Assembly (NCBI GenBank): GCA_039680175.1
Contig: JBDKTO010000074.1
Span: 62,001 to 126,000 of the forward strand
Source: Veillonellales bacterium
Lineage (GTDB): Bacteria > Bacillota > Negativicutes > JAAYSF01
Direction: 5' to 3'
DNA: 64,000 nt
The notes beneath the pieces are model-generated. The model searched no databases and had not been told where the DNA came from. It saw only the letters and a program-made list of their open reading frames with translations. A program made the position numbers and the translations under genes. This document shows, piece after piece, positions 27,107 through 35,223 of the stretch (within the stretch, counting starts at the first letter, position 1; each line of letters starts with the position of its first letter).

Positions 27107-28258
27107 TTGAAGAAAATTGTACTGCTGATGCTTTTGGGGTGTTTACTGGGCAATGGTTTTTGCTATGCCGGCGAACAGAAGGAACTGTTTATTTTGGCTA
27201 CAGGCGATGCGGTATTCCGCCAGGACGATAATATTGGAATATGCTTTATAGCGCCGCGGGCAGTTTTGAGCACGTCAATTATCAATGGCGGTTATCGGGA
27301 AGATTTGCAAGCCGTATTTAATCATAATAGCACCGGCAATACGGCGATGACGGTGGAAGCCTATCGGAAAGATATGGCTCAGGAAGCCGAAAGACTAGGC
27401 TTCAAGCCGGATAAAATATCTTGCATGGGTACCGGTGTACCAATGGATAATGCGGTTTTTAAAACCGAAAGCTTTAAGAATGCTTCCGTTACGGCAATCG
27501 TAACTGCCGGTGTTGAGGGAAACGGCGGACGTGTCGGTGATCACTCCGATTATTTTCAGCCGGGGAAAAAAGCGGACATGCCGAAACCAGGCACAATCAA
27601 TATTATGCTGGTCATGAATGCCGATATGCCGGCCGGCACCCTTGCCCGAGCACTGGTAACCTGCACGGAAGCTAAAACGGCGGCCTTGCAGGAACTCATG
27701 GTCAGCAGCCGGTATTCCAACGGATTGGCGACCGGTTCCGGCACCGACCAAACCATTGTCATTTCCAATCCGCAAGCGGCGCTGTATCTGGAAGATGCGG
27801 GAAAGCATTCCAAGCTGGGAGAACTGATCGGGCAGACTGTTAAAGCGGCAGTTAAAGAAGCTTTATTGAAACAAAATGGCTTATCCGGGGAAAAGCAGCA
27901 CAGCGTAATTAGACGGCTGGAGCGATTCGGCATTACCGGAGAAAAATTATACCGGGATTACCTGCAAGCCGGCTATGAACCGGTCGGCAGGGAAGAGTTT
28001 ATTAATCAGCTGGCTGGTTTTGAGCGGCAAAATCAAATCGTGACGAAAACATCCTTGTATGTCCATCTAATCGACCAATACCTATGGGGACTGCTGACAG
28101 CGGATGAAGTGGCAGAAACGGGGAATGAGTTAATCGCCGCCGCTGCGCGTCCATTTAATCTTCCCCCGGGGGAAATTGGCGAGAATAATTTAACCGGTTT
28201 TATCAGTGCCTGGGAGAAGTTATTGCTTGGCTGTATGAATCAAAAGTTGTCGCAGTAA
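27107..28258 (+). CDS. cbiZ: Exported CbiZ-type adenosylcobinamide amidohydrolase 1
   Basis: This 383-residue protein contains a CbiZ domain (STSIINGGYREDLQAVFNHN, ALVTCTEAKTAALQEL, YSNGLATGSGTDQ). CbiZ cleaves the aminopropanol or nucleotide-loop linkage of corrinoids, giving cobyric acid for remodelling. Unlike the paralogue at 43005 it begins with a typical Sec signal (KK, hydrophobic core, CYAGEQ), so it probably acts in the periplasm. Both paralogues have about 130 additional C-terminal residues after the CbiZ core. TTG 27107 follows GGGGAG at proper spacing; the nearby ATG runs into a stop. It lies in the RS3 operon between the HgdC-like activator and the nitrilase gene. Confidence 0.88.
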   Translation: MKKIVLLMLLGCLLGNGFCYAGEQKELFILATGDAVFRQDDNIGICFIAPRAVLSTSIINGGYREDLQAVFNHNSTGNTAMTVEAYRKDMAQEAERLGFKPDKISCMGTGVPMDNAVFKTESFKNASVTAIVTAGVEGNGGRVGDHSDYFQPGKKADMPKPGTINIMLVMNADMPAGTLARALVTCTEAKTAALQELMVSSRYSNGLATGSGTDQTIVISNPQAALYLEDAGKHSKLGELIGQTVKAAVKEALLKQNGLSGEKQHSVIRRLERFGITGEKLYRDYLQAGYEPVGREEFINQLAGFERQNQIVTKTSLYVHLIDQYLWGLLTADEVAETGNELIAAAARPFNLPPGEIGENNLTGFISAWEKLLLGCMNQKLSQ

Positions 28259-28295
28259 AATCAGCTTACTAAAAAAAAGACGAGGAGAAATTATC

Positions 28296-29066
28296 ATGCG
28301 CATTGCGTTATTGCATCTTGACTTAAGCGGCGGACCGGAAGAGCGGAATCTGGTGCTGCTGGAACAAGCCGTTACTCTTGCAGCCCGGGAGGGTGCCCAA
28401 TGGGTCATTACTCCCGAAACGGCACTGCAAGGCTACTTTTTTACCCAAAAAGGCCGTCCGTTTTCGATTCCGGTCCAGCCGGCTCCGGTATTGCAGCCGC
28501 TTCGGCAGCTTGCCGCTACATACGGACTTATATTATTTTTGTGCTGCGCCGAACGGGATGAAAGCAGCGGGTTGTGTTATAACAGCTGTTTAGTAATTGA
28601 CGATGACGGAGAAGTCATCGGCCGTCACCGGAAAATGCGATCCCACGGCACCGGTGCGGAAGGCTGGGCCGCCAAAGGAACAGGCCTGGAACCTTTCTCA
28701 TGCAAGGAGATGACAGCCGGAGTGCTGGTTTGCGCCGATGCCTATTATGAGAGAAACGCCCAGATATTAAAGACCAAACAGGCGCAGGTCATTATCGTGC
28801 CGGCAGCTTGGCCGCCGGGAGGCTGCGGCGGGCCGCCGGTTAATGCCTGGGAACGCTGTTCCCGGGAAAGCGGTCTGCCGGTCTGGATCTGCAATCAGAC
28901 CGGCAATCGGGAAAGAATGGATATGAGCGAGGCGGAAAGCGCTGTTGTCGTCAACGGGAAAATGCAATTCGCCTACAGCGGTTTGCAGCAAGCGGTGCTG
29001 CTGTTTGACTGGGATGCGGCGAACCAAAAGCTCTTGTCTGCCGATTTTACGGTTTTGCCGATATGA
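28296..29066 (+). CDS. Carbon-nitrogen (nitrilase-family) hydrolase
   Basis: This 256-residue protein has the nitrilase catalytic triad: Glu41 in TPETALQG, Lys113 in RKMRSHG and Cys146 in LVCADAYY. The family hydrolyses amides or nitriles, usually in the cytoplasm. No signal peptide is present. It starts at ATG 28296 after GAGGAGAAA and lies 16 bases before btuF2. The substrate is unknown. Corrinoids carry several side-chain amides and the genomic setting is corrinoid-specific, so a role in amide trimming is possible (inference). A deleted copy sits in the same place before btuF1 at 17252. Confidence 0.85.
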   Translation: MRIALLHLDLSGGPEERNLVLLEQAVTLAAREGAQWVITPETALQGYFFTQKGRPFSIPVQPAPVLQPLRQLAATYGLILFLCCAERDESSGLCYNSCLVIDDDGEVIGRHRKMRSHGTGAEGWAAKGTGLEPFSCKEMTAGVLVCADAYYERNAQILKTKQAQVIIVPAAWPPGGCGGPPVNAWERCSRESGLPVWICNQTGNRERMDMSEAESAVVVNGKMQFAYSGLQQAVLLFDWDAANQKLLSADFTVLPI

Positions 29067-29082
29067 AACGGGGAGAAGCAGC

Positions 29083-30078
29083 ATGAAAGTATCGGCGGAA
29101 CGCAATTTGAAAGCGGTGAAATACTACGTTAGAGCCGCGGTTATGGTGCTGCTGGTCAGCCTGCTGCTGGCGGCGGCCGGCTGTGCCGACAGCGGGCCGT
29201 CAAGCAGCGGCGCTGTTATCGGCCAAGACGGCTATCAGGTTACCGATACACAGGGGCATGTATTGCATTTGTCCCATAAACCGCAGCGCATTGTGACTTT
29301 GTCCCTGTCCAGCGATGAGATGGTTTTGGGCATGACCGGCCCGGAACGGGTCGCGGCTTTAAACCATCTGGCTGACGATCCCGGCATATCGACTATTGCC
29401 GATAAAGCCGCTTCCATAACAGCATCGGCCAGAATGCGGGATTATAATGCCGAAATGATTGTTTCCTTCCAGCCGGACTTGGTGATCGTTCCTGACTGGA
29501 TACAGGCCGACTTGATTCAAACACTGCGGGATTTGGGACTGCCGGTTTTTGTCAGCAAAGGACCGTCGACGGTCGTGGAAGTCAAGCAGGCGATCTGTGA
29601 AATTGCGCAATCAATCGGCGAGGAAGAGGCCGGCGCGCGCATGGTGGCCGCTATGGATACGGAACTGGCCGATTTGGCGGCCAAAACGGCAGCGATACCG
29701 CCGGATCAGCGCCGCAGCGTCGTTCTCGTTTCCCATATGGCATCCTATGGCGGCAAAGGCAGCCTGTTTGACGATATGTGCGGTTATGCCGGGGTCGTTA
29801 ACGGCGCGGCAGCCGCCGGACTGGGGAAAAATGACGCTTTGACGAAAGAATGCATCGTCAAGATCAATCCGGATTTGATTTTATTGCCGACCTGGAAAAA
29901 CGGGAAACTGGATGTGGACAAGGTGAAAAGCGACATGCAGGACGACCCTGCGTTTCAGAATTTAACCGCCATTCGTACGAAACGGCTGGTGCAACTATCG
30001 GACGCCTATCTGTATTGCGCTTCTCAGGATATCGTACAGGCTATCCGGGACATCTATAATGCTGCTTACCAGGAATAA
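29083..30078 (+). CDS. btuF: BtuF-like corrinoid-binding lipoprotein 2
   Basis: The product is 331 residues, with lipobox LAAAGC and lipidated Cys34. The body aligns throughout with btuF1: GYQVTDTQGHVLHL, PQRIVTLSLSSDEMVLG, PDLVIVPDWIQADLIQTL and GKGSLFDDMCGYAGVVNGAA. The frame opens earlier inside the nitrilase gene, but ATG 29083 follows GGGGAGAAG and gives a proper signal. It binds substrate at the outer face of the cytoplasmic membrane. No cognate BtuCD is nearby; it may serve an ECF or unlinked ABC system, or hand corrinoid to the adjacent CobN3 machinery (inference). Confidence 0.88.
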   Translation: MKVSAERNLKAVKYYVRAAVMVLLVSLLLAAAGCADSGPSSSGAVIGQDGYQVTDTQGHVLHLSHKPQRIVTLSLSSDEMVLGMTGPERVAALNHLADDPGISTIADKAASITASARMRDYNAEMIVSFQPDLVIVPDWIQADLIQTLRDLGLPVFVSKGPSTVVEVKQAICEIAQSIGEEEAGARMVAAMDTELADLAAKTAAIPPDQRRSVVLVSHMASYGGKGSLFDDMCGYAGVVNGAAAAGLGKNDALTKECIVKINPDLILLPTWKNGKLDVDKVKSDMQDDPAFQNLTAIRTKRLVQLSDAYLYCASQDIVQAIRDIYNAAYQE

Positions 30079-30131
30079 GAACGATCAACGGCAACGGCAG
30101 GCGGCAAAGGGATAGGAAGGAGTGATTCGTA

Positions 30132-33100
30132 GTGGGTAAAACACTGTTTTTAACGAATATGGAACAGCAATACAGTACCATGAACCGGGCCAAAACAGCA
30201 CTATTAGCGGAAAATTTATTAACGGAGCAAGCGGATGCCATCCTCTTAAATGACTGTGAAATTTGGAGTGCACAATGGGGAAAATCGTTTTTGCAATGCG
30301 ACTTTATTCTTTTTTCCTGGATGGGAACGGGACTGAATACTCCCTTTTTAAAAAAGTCGGCGGAATTTATGCGGCGCCGCAAAATCAAACACCTTTATCT
30401 GATCGCTGATCCGGGTGATGATATTCTGGAATATGGGATCACACCGGCAGAAAAGCAGCGGATTTATCAGTATATTTCTTTCAGCGGCCTTGCCAATACT
30501 CGTAATCTGTGGTTATGGCTCAGCAGCCGGTTCAATCAGGCGGAGTGCTGCTATGCTGAACCGTATCAGCTGCCGTGGCACGGCATCTATCATCCGTCCT
30601 GCCGGGAAGCGTTTACCGATCCGGCGGAATACCGGCGGCGGTTTTGCTTGCCGGACCGACCGACGATTGCGATGATATTTTCCCGGGAAGAATGGATTTG
30701 GGGAAATTTAGCGTATCAGACAAAAATTGTTCAGGAAATTGAACGGCAGGGATATAATCCGCTGCTTGTTTTCAGCAATAACCTGGCGAATTCGGAAACC
30801 GGCGCTCCCGGGCTGGGAGAAGCCTTTGAAAAATATTTTTATGATCAAGGCCGGGTGATCATTGATGTTTTAATCAATACTTTCGTATTTTCTCTTACCG
30901 TTACCCGGTTCCTGGAGTTAAAAACTATCATGGATTTAGGTGTGCCGGTATTGCAGGCGTATAATTTGTATAATTCTTATGAATGGTGGCAAGCCAGTTT
31001 TGCCGGCATGAGTGCTTCCGAGATTTCCTATAGCATTGCCATGCCGGAGTTTGACGGGATTATCCATTCCGTCCTGGTATCCACCCGGGAAGAACTGGCC
31101 GACGGGACTCATGAAAAGCAGCCGATAATTGATGAGCGAATTCGTATGCTGGTGCGGAAAGCCGGCAAATGGGGGATTTTGCGGCACAAACCTAACCGGG
31201 AAAAGAAAATCGGTATTGTTTTTCACAATTATCCGCCGACCAATTCGAATATCGGCAGTGCTTCCTGTCTGGATTCGCCGGAAAGTATCCGCTTGCTGCT
31301 GGCGGAAATGAAGCAGCGGGGGTATACAGTCGATCATATACCGGAAAATAGTCAGACGTTTATGGAAGAATTAATTGCCCACGCGACAAACGACCGGCGT
31401 TTTATTACCGAAAAGCAAATCAAAGAAGCGGACGGCAAGCTGACAGCCGGGGAGTATGAAGGTTTTTTCGCCGGGCTGCCGGAGAAAACACGGCAGCAAA
31501 TGACAAGAGACTGGGGGGAGGCACCGGGGCAGGTCTTTAATTATGCTGGCGATCTGCTGATCCCGGGGATGCTGAACGGCAATGTTTTTATTACGGTTCA
31601 GCCGCCCCGGGGATTCGGCGAAGATCCGGGAAAGATTTATCATTCCCCCGATTGTGCGCCGACCCACCATTATATCGGCTTTTATAACTGGCTGCGGAAC
31701 GTATGGAAGGCCGATGCGCTGATTCATGTGGGAACCCACGGTTCCCTGGAATGGCTGCCGGGCAAAGGTACGGCCATGTCCAATGGCTGCTATCCCGATA
31801 TTGCCATTGACGATATGCCGAATGTTTATCCTTACTGGATCACTTGTGTAGGCGAAGGAATTCAGGCGAAACGGCGCAGCGCCGCCTGCTTGATCAGTTA
31901 TTTGTCGGCGCCGATGAGCATTGCCGGGACATATGACGAACTGGCCGAACTGGAAAAACTGCTGGAAGAATACTGCCATTTCAAGCAGGATGCGGCCAAT
32001 ACCGATATGGCAGCCATCCAGGAAATGATCCGCGCTAAAGTGAAAGAGGCGAACTTGGCAGAAGATGTGCCGGAAACGGCTGCGGCTGATTTTGCCGAAT
32101 ATGTGGGCAATTTGCATGTGTATATCACTGATATCAAAAATATGCAAATGAGCATCGGGCTGCATACTTTGGGCTGTCCGCCGACCGGGGAGCACCTGAC
32201 GGAATATTTGCTGGCCTTGACGAAAGTCAACAATGGGGATATTCCGTCGCTTACCCAGACATTGGCCGGGATGTTCGGCTTCGATTATTATACTCTGCTG
32301 GAGAACAGCGGCACTATGCTGCCTGACGGCAGTAAAACTTATGGCATGTTGATTGTTGAAATCAGGGAAAAGAGCCGTGAAGTTATTTTATTGTTAATGG
32401 ACAATGATTTTGCTGCAAAGAAGGCAGACGCTGTTTTTGCTTTACCCTGGACGGCTCAAATGGATCCGTCATTGCGGGAACAGCTGCTTTGTGTCGCTCA
32501 ATATATTTGTACGCAAATCGCTCCCGGTTTGCTGAAAACGACCCAGGAAATAACCAACTTGCTGGCCGCCCTGGACGGTGAGTATATAGAGCCAAGTCCG
32601 TCGGGGGCGCCGACCAGCGGCGGCGCGGACTTGCTGCCGACCGGCCGCAACTTTTACAGTGTGGATCCGCGCACCCTACCGACGCCGGTCGCCTGGGAAA
32701 TCGGCAAGCAGATGGCGGATGACGTCATAGCCAGCTATATTGAGGAAGAAGGACGCTATCCGGAAAGCGTGGGCATTATCTTGTGGGCCACCAGCAATCT
32801 GCGCAATCACGGTCAATGTGTCGCCGAATTTTTGTACTTGATGGGATTGCGTCCCGTCTGGCAAAAAGGCAGTCTGCGGGTCGTGGATATCGAAGTCATT
32901 CCCCTGAAGGAATTGAAGCGGCCCCGGGTGGATGTCACCGGCCGGATCAGCGGCCTGTTCCGGGATAGTATGCCAAGTTCGGTTTCCTGGCTGGACAAAG
33001 CGGCGACTATGGCGGCGGCGCTGGATGAAAGCATTGAGGAAAACTATATCCGCAAGCATGTTTTACAGGAAGCGGGCGAATTGGAAGAACAGGGCATGGA

Positions 33101-33857
33101 TCATGCTGCTGCCTGGCGGCAGGCATCCTACCGCATTTTCGGCGATCCTCCCGGTGCCCACGGCGCCGGAGTCGGCGCGCTGCTGGAAGCGAAAAACTGG
33201 GACAATATCGACGATATTGCCAAAGTCTATGTGCGCTGGGGCGGACATGTTTACGGCGAAGGAGCGAACGGCACCTATATGCCGGAACAATTCAGCCGGC
33301 GCATGGGCAGTTTGGATATCACGGTTCAGAATGTGGATCACCGGGAGTCGTCCATGCTGAGCGGCGATGATTATAATTCCTATCGCGGCGGAATGGTGGC
33401 GGCGGTTCGCAGTATTAAGGGGGAAATGCCCCGCAACTATGTCAGCGACAGCTCGGACCGCAGCAAAGTAGTGATTCGCAGCCTGGAGAACGAATTAAAG
33501 CGCTGGTTCCGGGGCGAAGCCGTGAATCCCAAGTATATCAACGGAATGAAAGAACATGGCTATAAAGGCGCCGCCGACATGTCTACTTATGTGGCGGTCA
33601 GCTACCAATGGGATGCCACCAGCGATGTGATGGAAGACTGGATGTATGAAAAATATGCCGAAAAATATGCCCTGGACCCGGCTACTCAGGAGTGGATGAA
33701 AGAGGTCAATCCCTGGGCGCTGCACCGGATAGCGGAAACTCTGCTGGAAGCGGCGCAGCGGGGTTTGTGGCAGGCTAAAGCAGAGACAAAGCAGGAACTG
33801 GAGCAGCTCTTTCTTTCCATTGAAGGCGAACTGGAAGAGCGAAGCGACGATAAGTGA
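30132..33857 (+). CDS. cobN: CobN-like chelatase H-subunit family protein 3
   Basis: This 1241-residue CobN family protein has the same core motifs as its paralogues (HVGTHGSLEWLPGK, PTGRNFYSVDPRTLPTP, TGRISGLFRDSMP). It begins at GTG 30132 after GGAAGGAG; MGKTLFLTNMEQQ aligns with cobN2. From about residue 360 onward it is nearly identical to cobN2, with long stretches of identical DNA, while the N-terminal third has many replacements. It ends the RS3 operon. With three paralogues and no AAA+ subunits, each may serve a different corrinoid or receptor. It could demetallate, insert metal or simply bind the ring. Confidence 0.88.
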   Translation: MGKTLFLTNMEQQYSTMNRAKTALLAENLLTEQADAILLNDCEIWSAQWGKSFLQCDFILFSWMGTGLNTPFLKKSAEFMRRRKIKHLYLIADPGDDILEYGITPAEKQRIYQYISFSGLANTRNLWLWLSSRFNQAECCYAEPYQLPWHGIYHPSCREAFTDPAEYRRRFCLPDRPTIAMIFSREEWIWGNLAYQTKIVQEIERQGYNPLLVFSNNLANSETGAPGLGEAFEKYFYDQGRVIIDVLINTFVFSLTVTRFLELKTIMDLGVPVLQAYNLYNSYEWWQASFAGMSASEISYSIAMPEFDGIIHSVLVSTREELADGTHEKQPIIDERIRMLVRKAGKWGILRHKPNREKKIGIVFHNYPPTNSNIGSASCLDSPESIRLLLAEMKQRGYTVDHIPENSQTFMEELIAHATNDRRFITEKQIKEADGKLTAGEYEGFFAGLPEKTRQQMTRDWGEAPGQVFNYAGDLLIPGMLNGNVFITVQPPRGFGEDPGKIYHSPDCAPTHHYIGFYNWLRNVWKADALIHVGTHGSLEWLPGKGTAMSNGCYPDIAIDDMPNVYPYWITCVGEGIQAKRRSAACLISYLSAPMSIAGTYDELAELEKLLEEYCHFKQDAANTDMAAIQEMIRAKVKEANLAEDVPETAAADFAEYVGNLHVYITDIKNMQMSIGLHTLGCPPTGEHLTEYLLALTKVNNGDIPSLTQTLAGMFGFDYYTLLENSGTMLPDGSKTYGMLIVEIREKSREVILLLMDNDFAAKKADAVFALPWTAQMDPSLREQLLCVAQYICTQIAPGLLKTTQEITNLLAALDGEYIEPSPSGAPTSGGADLLPTGRNFYSVDPRTLPTPVAWEIGKQMADDVIASYIEEEGRYPESVGIILWATSNLRNHGQCVAEFLYLMGLRPVWQKGSLRVVDIEVIPLKELKRPRVDVTGRISGLFRDSMPSSVSWLDKAATMAAALDESIEENYIRKHVLQEAGELEEQGMDHAAAWRQASYRIFGDPPGAHGAGVGALLEAKNWDNIDDIAKVYVRWGGHVYGEGANGTYMPEQFSRRMGSLDITVQNVDHRESSMLSGDDYNSYRGGMVAAVRSIKGEMPRNYVSDSSDRSKVVIRSLENELKRWFRGEAVNPKYINGMKEHGYKGAADMSTYVAVSYQWDATSDVMEDWMYEKYAEKYALDPATQEWMKEVNPWALHRIAETLLEAAQRGLWQAKAETKQELEQLFLSIEGELEERSDDK

Positions 33858-34051
33858 TTTTTATGCCGCTAGTAGTCAACACCAGACCGCTTCACCGGGC
33901 CACCTGCCGCCGCTCGTCTGACTGGGCGGCAATTGCTGTTCGTTCCCCGGCACGGGGAATATAAAAAGCCGCCTTCATCCGGTAAAGGCGGCACAGCAGC
34001 AGGGAAGAACCCTAACAGCGAAAAAATTTTTCTTTTTGTTCGGCAGAATAT

Positions 34052-34059
34052 GCTATACT
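34052..34059 (+). promoter_or_regulatory. Extended -10 promoter of toxin copy 3
   Basis: GCTATACT, with T before it, is an extended -10 identical to the one of copy 2. The stretch AAGCGTACAGGCTG follows in both. Confidence 0.55.
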
Positions 34060-34114
34060 AAGCGTACAGGCTGTCTTGGAGCGGTTAGCCACTTCCTTTT
34101 TAGGAGGTGGTAGG

Positions 34115-34192
34115 ATGACAATGTTTGAGGCAATGTATCTCATGATTGCATTTGCAACACTCGTTGTTTTGATCATAAAAAAGCAGAAATAA
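34115..34192 (+). CDS. Small hydrophobic type I toxin, copy 3
   Basis: The 25-residue peptide MTMFEAMYLMIAF...KKQK has the same length and plan as the toxin at 22357: one membrane helix and a basic tail. The Shine-Dalgarno strand AGGAGGTGG (34102-34110) pairs with CCACTTCCT (34089-34097) with one wobble. Both hairpin arms changed relative to copy 2 while pairing was kept, which supports selection on the structure. An antisense RNA overlaps its end. It lies downstream of cobN3, as copy 2 lies downstream of cobN2. Confidence 0.78.
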   Translation: MTMFEAMYLMIAFATLVVLIIKKQK

Positions 34193-34299
34193 CCGCCTCC
34201 TAGCCAAGGTCTGCGGTTATTTCTCATAACTCAACCGGGCTAACCGTTTTCCGGTTAGACAGCCTGTGAGACTGACGTGTTAGCGCACGTCAGTCCTTT
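34177..34299 (-). ncRNA. Type I antitoxin RNA (RatA-like), copy 3
   Basis: It has the same architecture as copies 1 and 2: a consensus minus-strand promoter, GTGCGCTAACACG and AACCGGAAAACGGTT hairpins, and a terminator stem GAAATAACCGC/GCGGTTATTTC (34186-34196 with 34213-34223), then a T6 run on the minus strand. It is antisense to the toxin 3' end. Confidence 0.75.
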
Positions 34300-34305
34300 T
34301 CTTAT

Positions 34306-34334
34306 ATTATACCCATTGCCTGAAAAATATGCAA
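34306..34334 (-). promoter_or_regulatory. Promoter of antitoxin RNA copy 3
   Basis: On the minus strand, TTGCAT (34329-34334) and TATAAT (34306-34311) have a 17-base spacer. Confidence 0.75.
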
Positions 34335-34403
34335 CTGCCCGGGGGAAATATCCTGCCGGCAGGGTGCGACGGACTGTGTGTGCCGCTCTAAGGTGACGGC
34401 GGC

Positions 34404-34519
34404 TCCAGAGATCGCCGCGTCGCTATCGCTCCTCGCGATGACAGAATCATTTTTCTGTTTTTATACTAACGTGATTTGTCATTGCGAACGCAGCGAAGCG
34501 AAGTGCGGCAATCTCAGAG
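34404..34519. repeat. REP-like palindromic element
   Basis: The left arm (34404-34442, with ATCGCCGCGTCGCTATCGCT) and right arm (34478-34519, with GTCATTGCGAACGCAGCGAA) are imperfect reverse complements around a 35-base AT-rich centre. The sequence is of the GTCATTGCGA...GCAATCTC type widespread in bacterial genomes. One arm alone is at about 22704-22739. No coding function is apparent. Confidence 0.65.
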
Positions 34520-34552
34520 ACACTGACTTTTCTTTCTTAATAATGACTGTAA

Positions 34553-34585
34553 GGAGAACTGGAAGAGCGAAGCGACGGCGAGTGA
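34553..34585 (+). pseudogene. cobN: Scar of a cobN 3' end (last ten codons and stop)
   Basis: GGAGAACTGGAAGAGCGAAG, continuing to TGA, reads GELEERSDGE-stop. This matches the end of cobN1 (GELEERSDGK-stop) better than cobN2/3 (SDDK). The bases after it, up to the RS4 promoter, also match those after cobN1. The rest of the gene is absent. Confidence 0.8.
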
Positions 34586-34604
34586 TTTTAGAATTCGACG
34601 GTAC

Positions 34605-34633
34605 TTGACAAATTACGGGACATCTTTTACTAT
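34605..34633 (+). promoter_or_regulatory. Promoter of RS4-btuB2
   Basis: TTGACA (34605-34610) and TACTAT (34628-34633) have a 17-base spacer. Confidence 0.75.
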
Positions 34634-34666
34634 AGTAGGCGTAAGTGAAAAATTTCATATATTGGT

Positions 34667-34864
34667 ATAGGTGCCCAGCAGGGCTTAATAGGGAAGTCCG
34701 GTATAATCCCGGCACGGTCCCGCCACTGTAATGGAGAGCAAACCCAAGAATATGCCACTGAAACGAAAGTTTTGGGAAGGTTTGGGAAGAGCAATGACCC
34801 AGAGTCAGGAGAACTGCCTATACAACGATCACCGTTTGACCTGCGAGAGATGGGGAGGGGATTT
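34667..34864 (+). promoter_or_regulatory. Cobalamin riboswitch RS4 (btuB2)
   Basis: It has ATAGGTGCC, GGCTTAATAGGGAAG, GCCACTGTAATGGAGAGC, CCACTGAAACGAAAGTTTTGG, AGTCAGGAGAACTGCC and GATGGGGAGGGG. It is nearly identical to RS2, including the sequence up to the two terminators. Confidence 0.95.
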
Positions 34865-34904
34865 GCATGGCAGTTTGCATTGGCTGCGATTGTGCTTATT
34901 TCGT

Positions 34905-34933
34905 CCCGGCGTTTTTTGAACGCCGGGATTTTT
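34905..34933 (+). terminator. RS4 leader terminator 1
   Basis: CCCGGCGTT (34905-34913) pairs with AACGCCGGG (34919-34927), followed by ATTTTTA. It is the same as RS2 terminator 1. Confidence 0.85.
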
Positions 34934-34983
34934 AATAGGTATGACGTATGATTACAATGTAAAATTGGTTTGCTTTTGATTGC

Positions 34984-35010
34984 CTCCCGTCCTGTGACGG
35001 GAGATTTTTT
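34984..35010 (+). terminator. RS4 leader terminator 2
   Basis: CTCCCGTC (34984-34991) pairs with GACGGGAG (34996-35003), followed by ATTTTTTT. The stem shows compensatory differences from RS2 terminator 2. Confidence 0.82.
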
Positions 35011-35223
35011 TAGCCATTCCGCTCCCTATCGCGGGCATAACGCAGAATGAGAAGGGAGGAAAATTAACCGCTAATCTTTCTCTGCGCTCTTCGCGCCTTC
35101 GCGGTGCGACATCCTCATAACTCCCTCTGCGGTTAAAAAAACTTCCCTATTTTCAAAAGGAGGTGAGAGACAGAAGCTACGGCAATATCGACAGACTAAA
35201 CAGATAAGGGAGGACGATTTTCA
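35011..35223 (+). other. Untranslated stretch before btuB2
   Basis: The first 50 bases match the btuB1 leader (CCATTCCGCTCCCTATCGCG, then GAGAAGGGAGGA). About 150 bases then have no btuB1 counterpart. They include CTTCGCGCCTTCGCGG and CCTCTGCGGTTAAAAAAACT, resembling a reversed form of the CCGCGGAGAACACAGAG repeat. Homology resumes at AAGGGAGGACG before the TTG start. No gene was seen. Confidence 0.5.

Noticed and set aside
10979-33857. CobN proteins as part of an aerobic CobNST cobaltochelatase
   Set aside because: No cobS, cobT or other late aerobic-pathway gene is present, the gene set is that of an anaerobe, and three paralogues sit with uptake genes.
34378-34608. 76-residue forward frame after toxin copy 3
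   Set aside because: It runs through the REP-like palindrome and the cobN scar and has no homology in frame.
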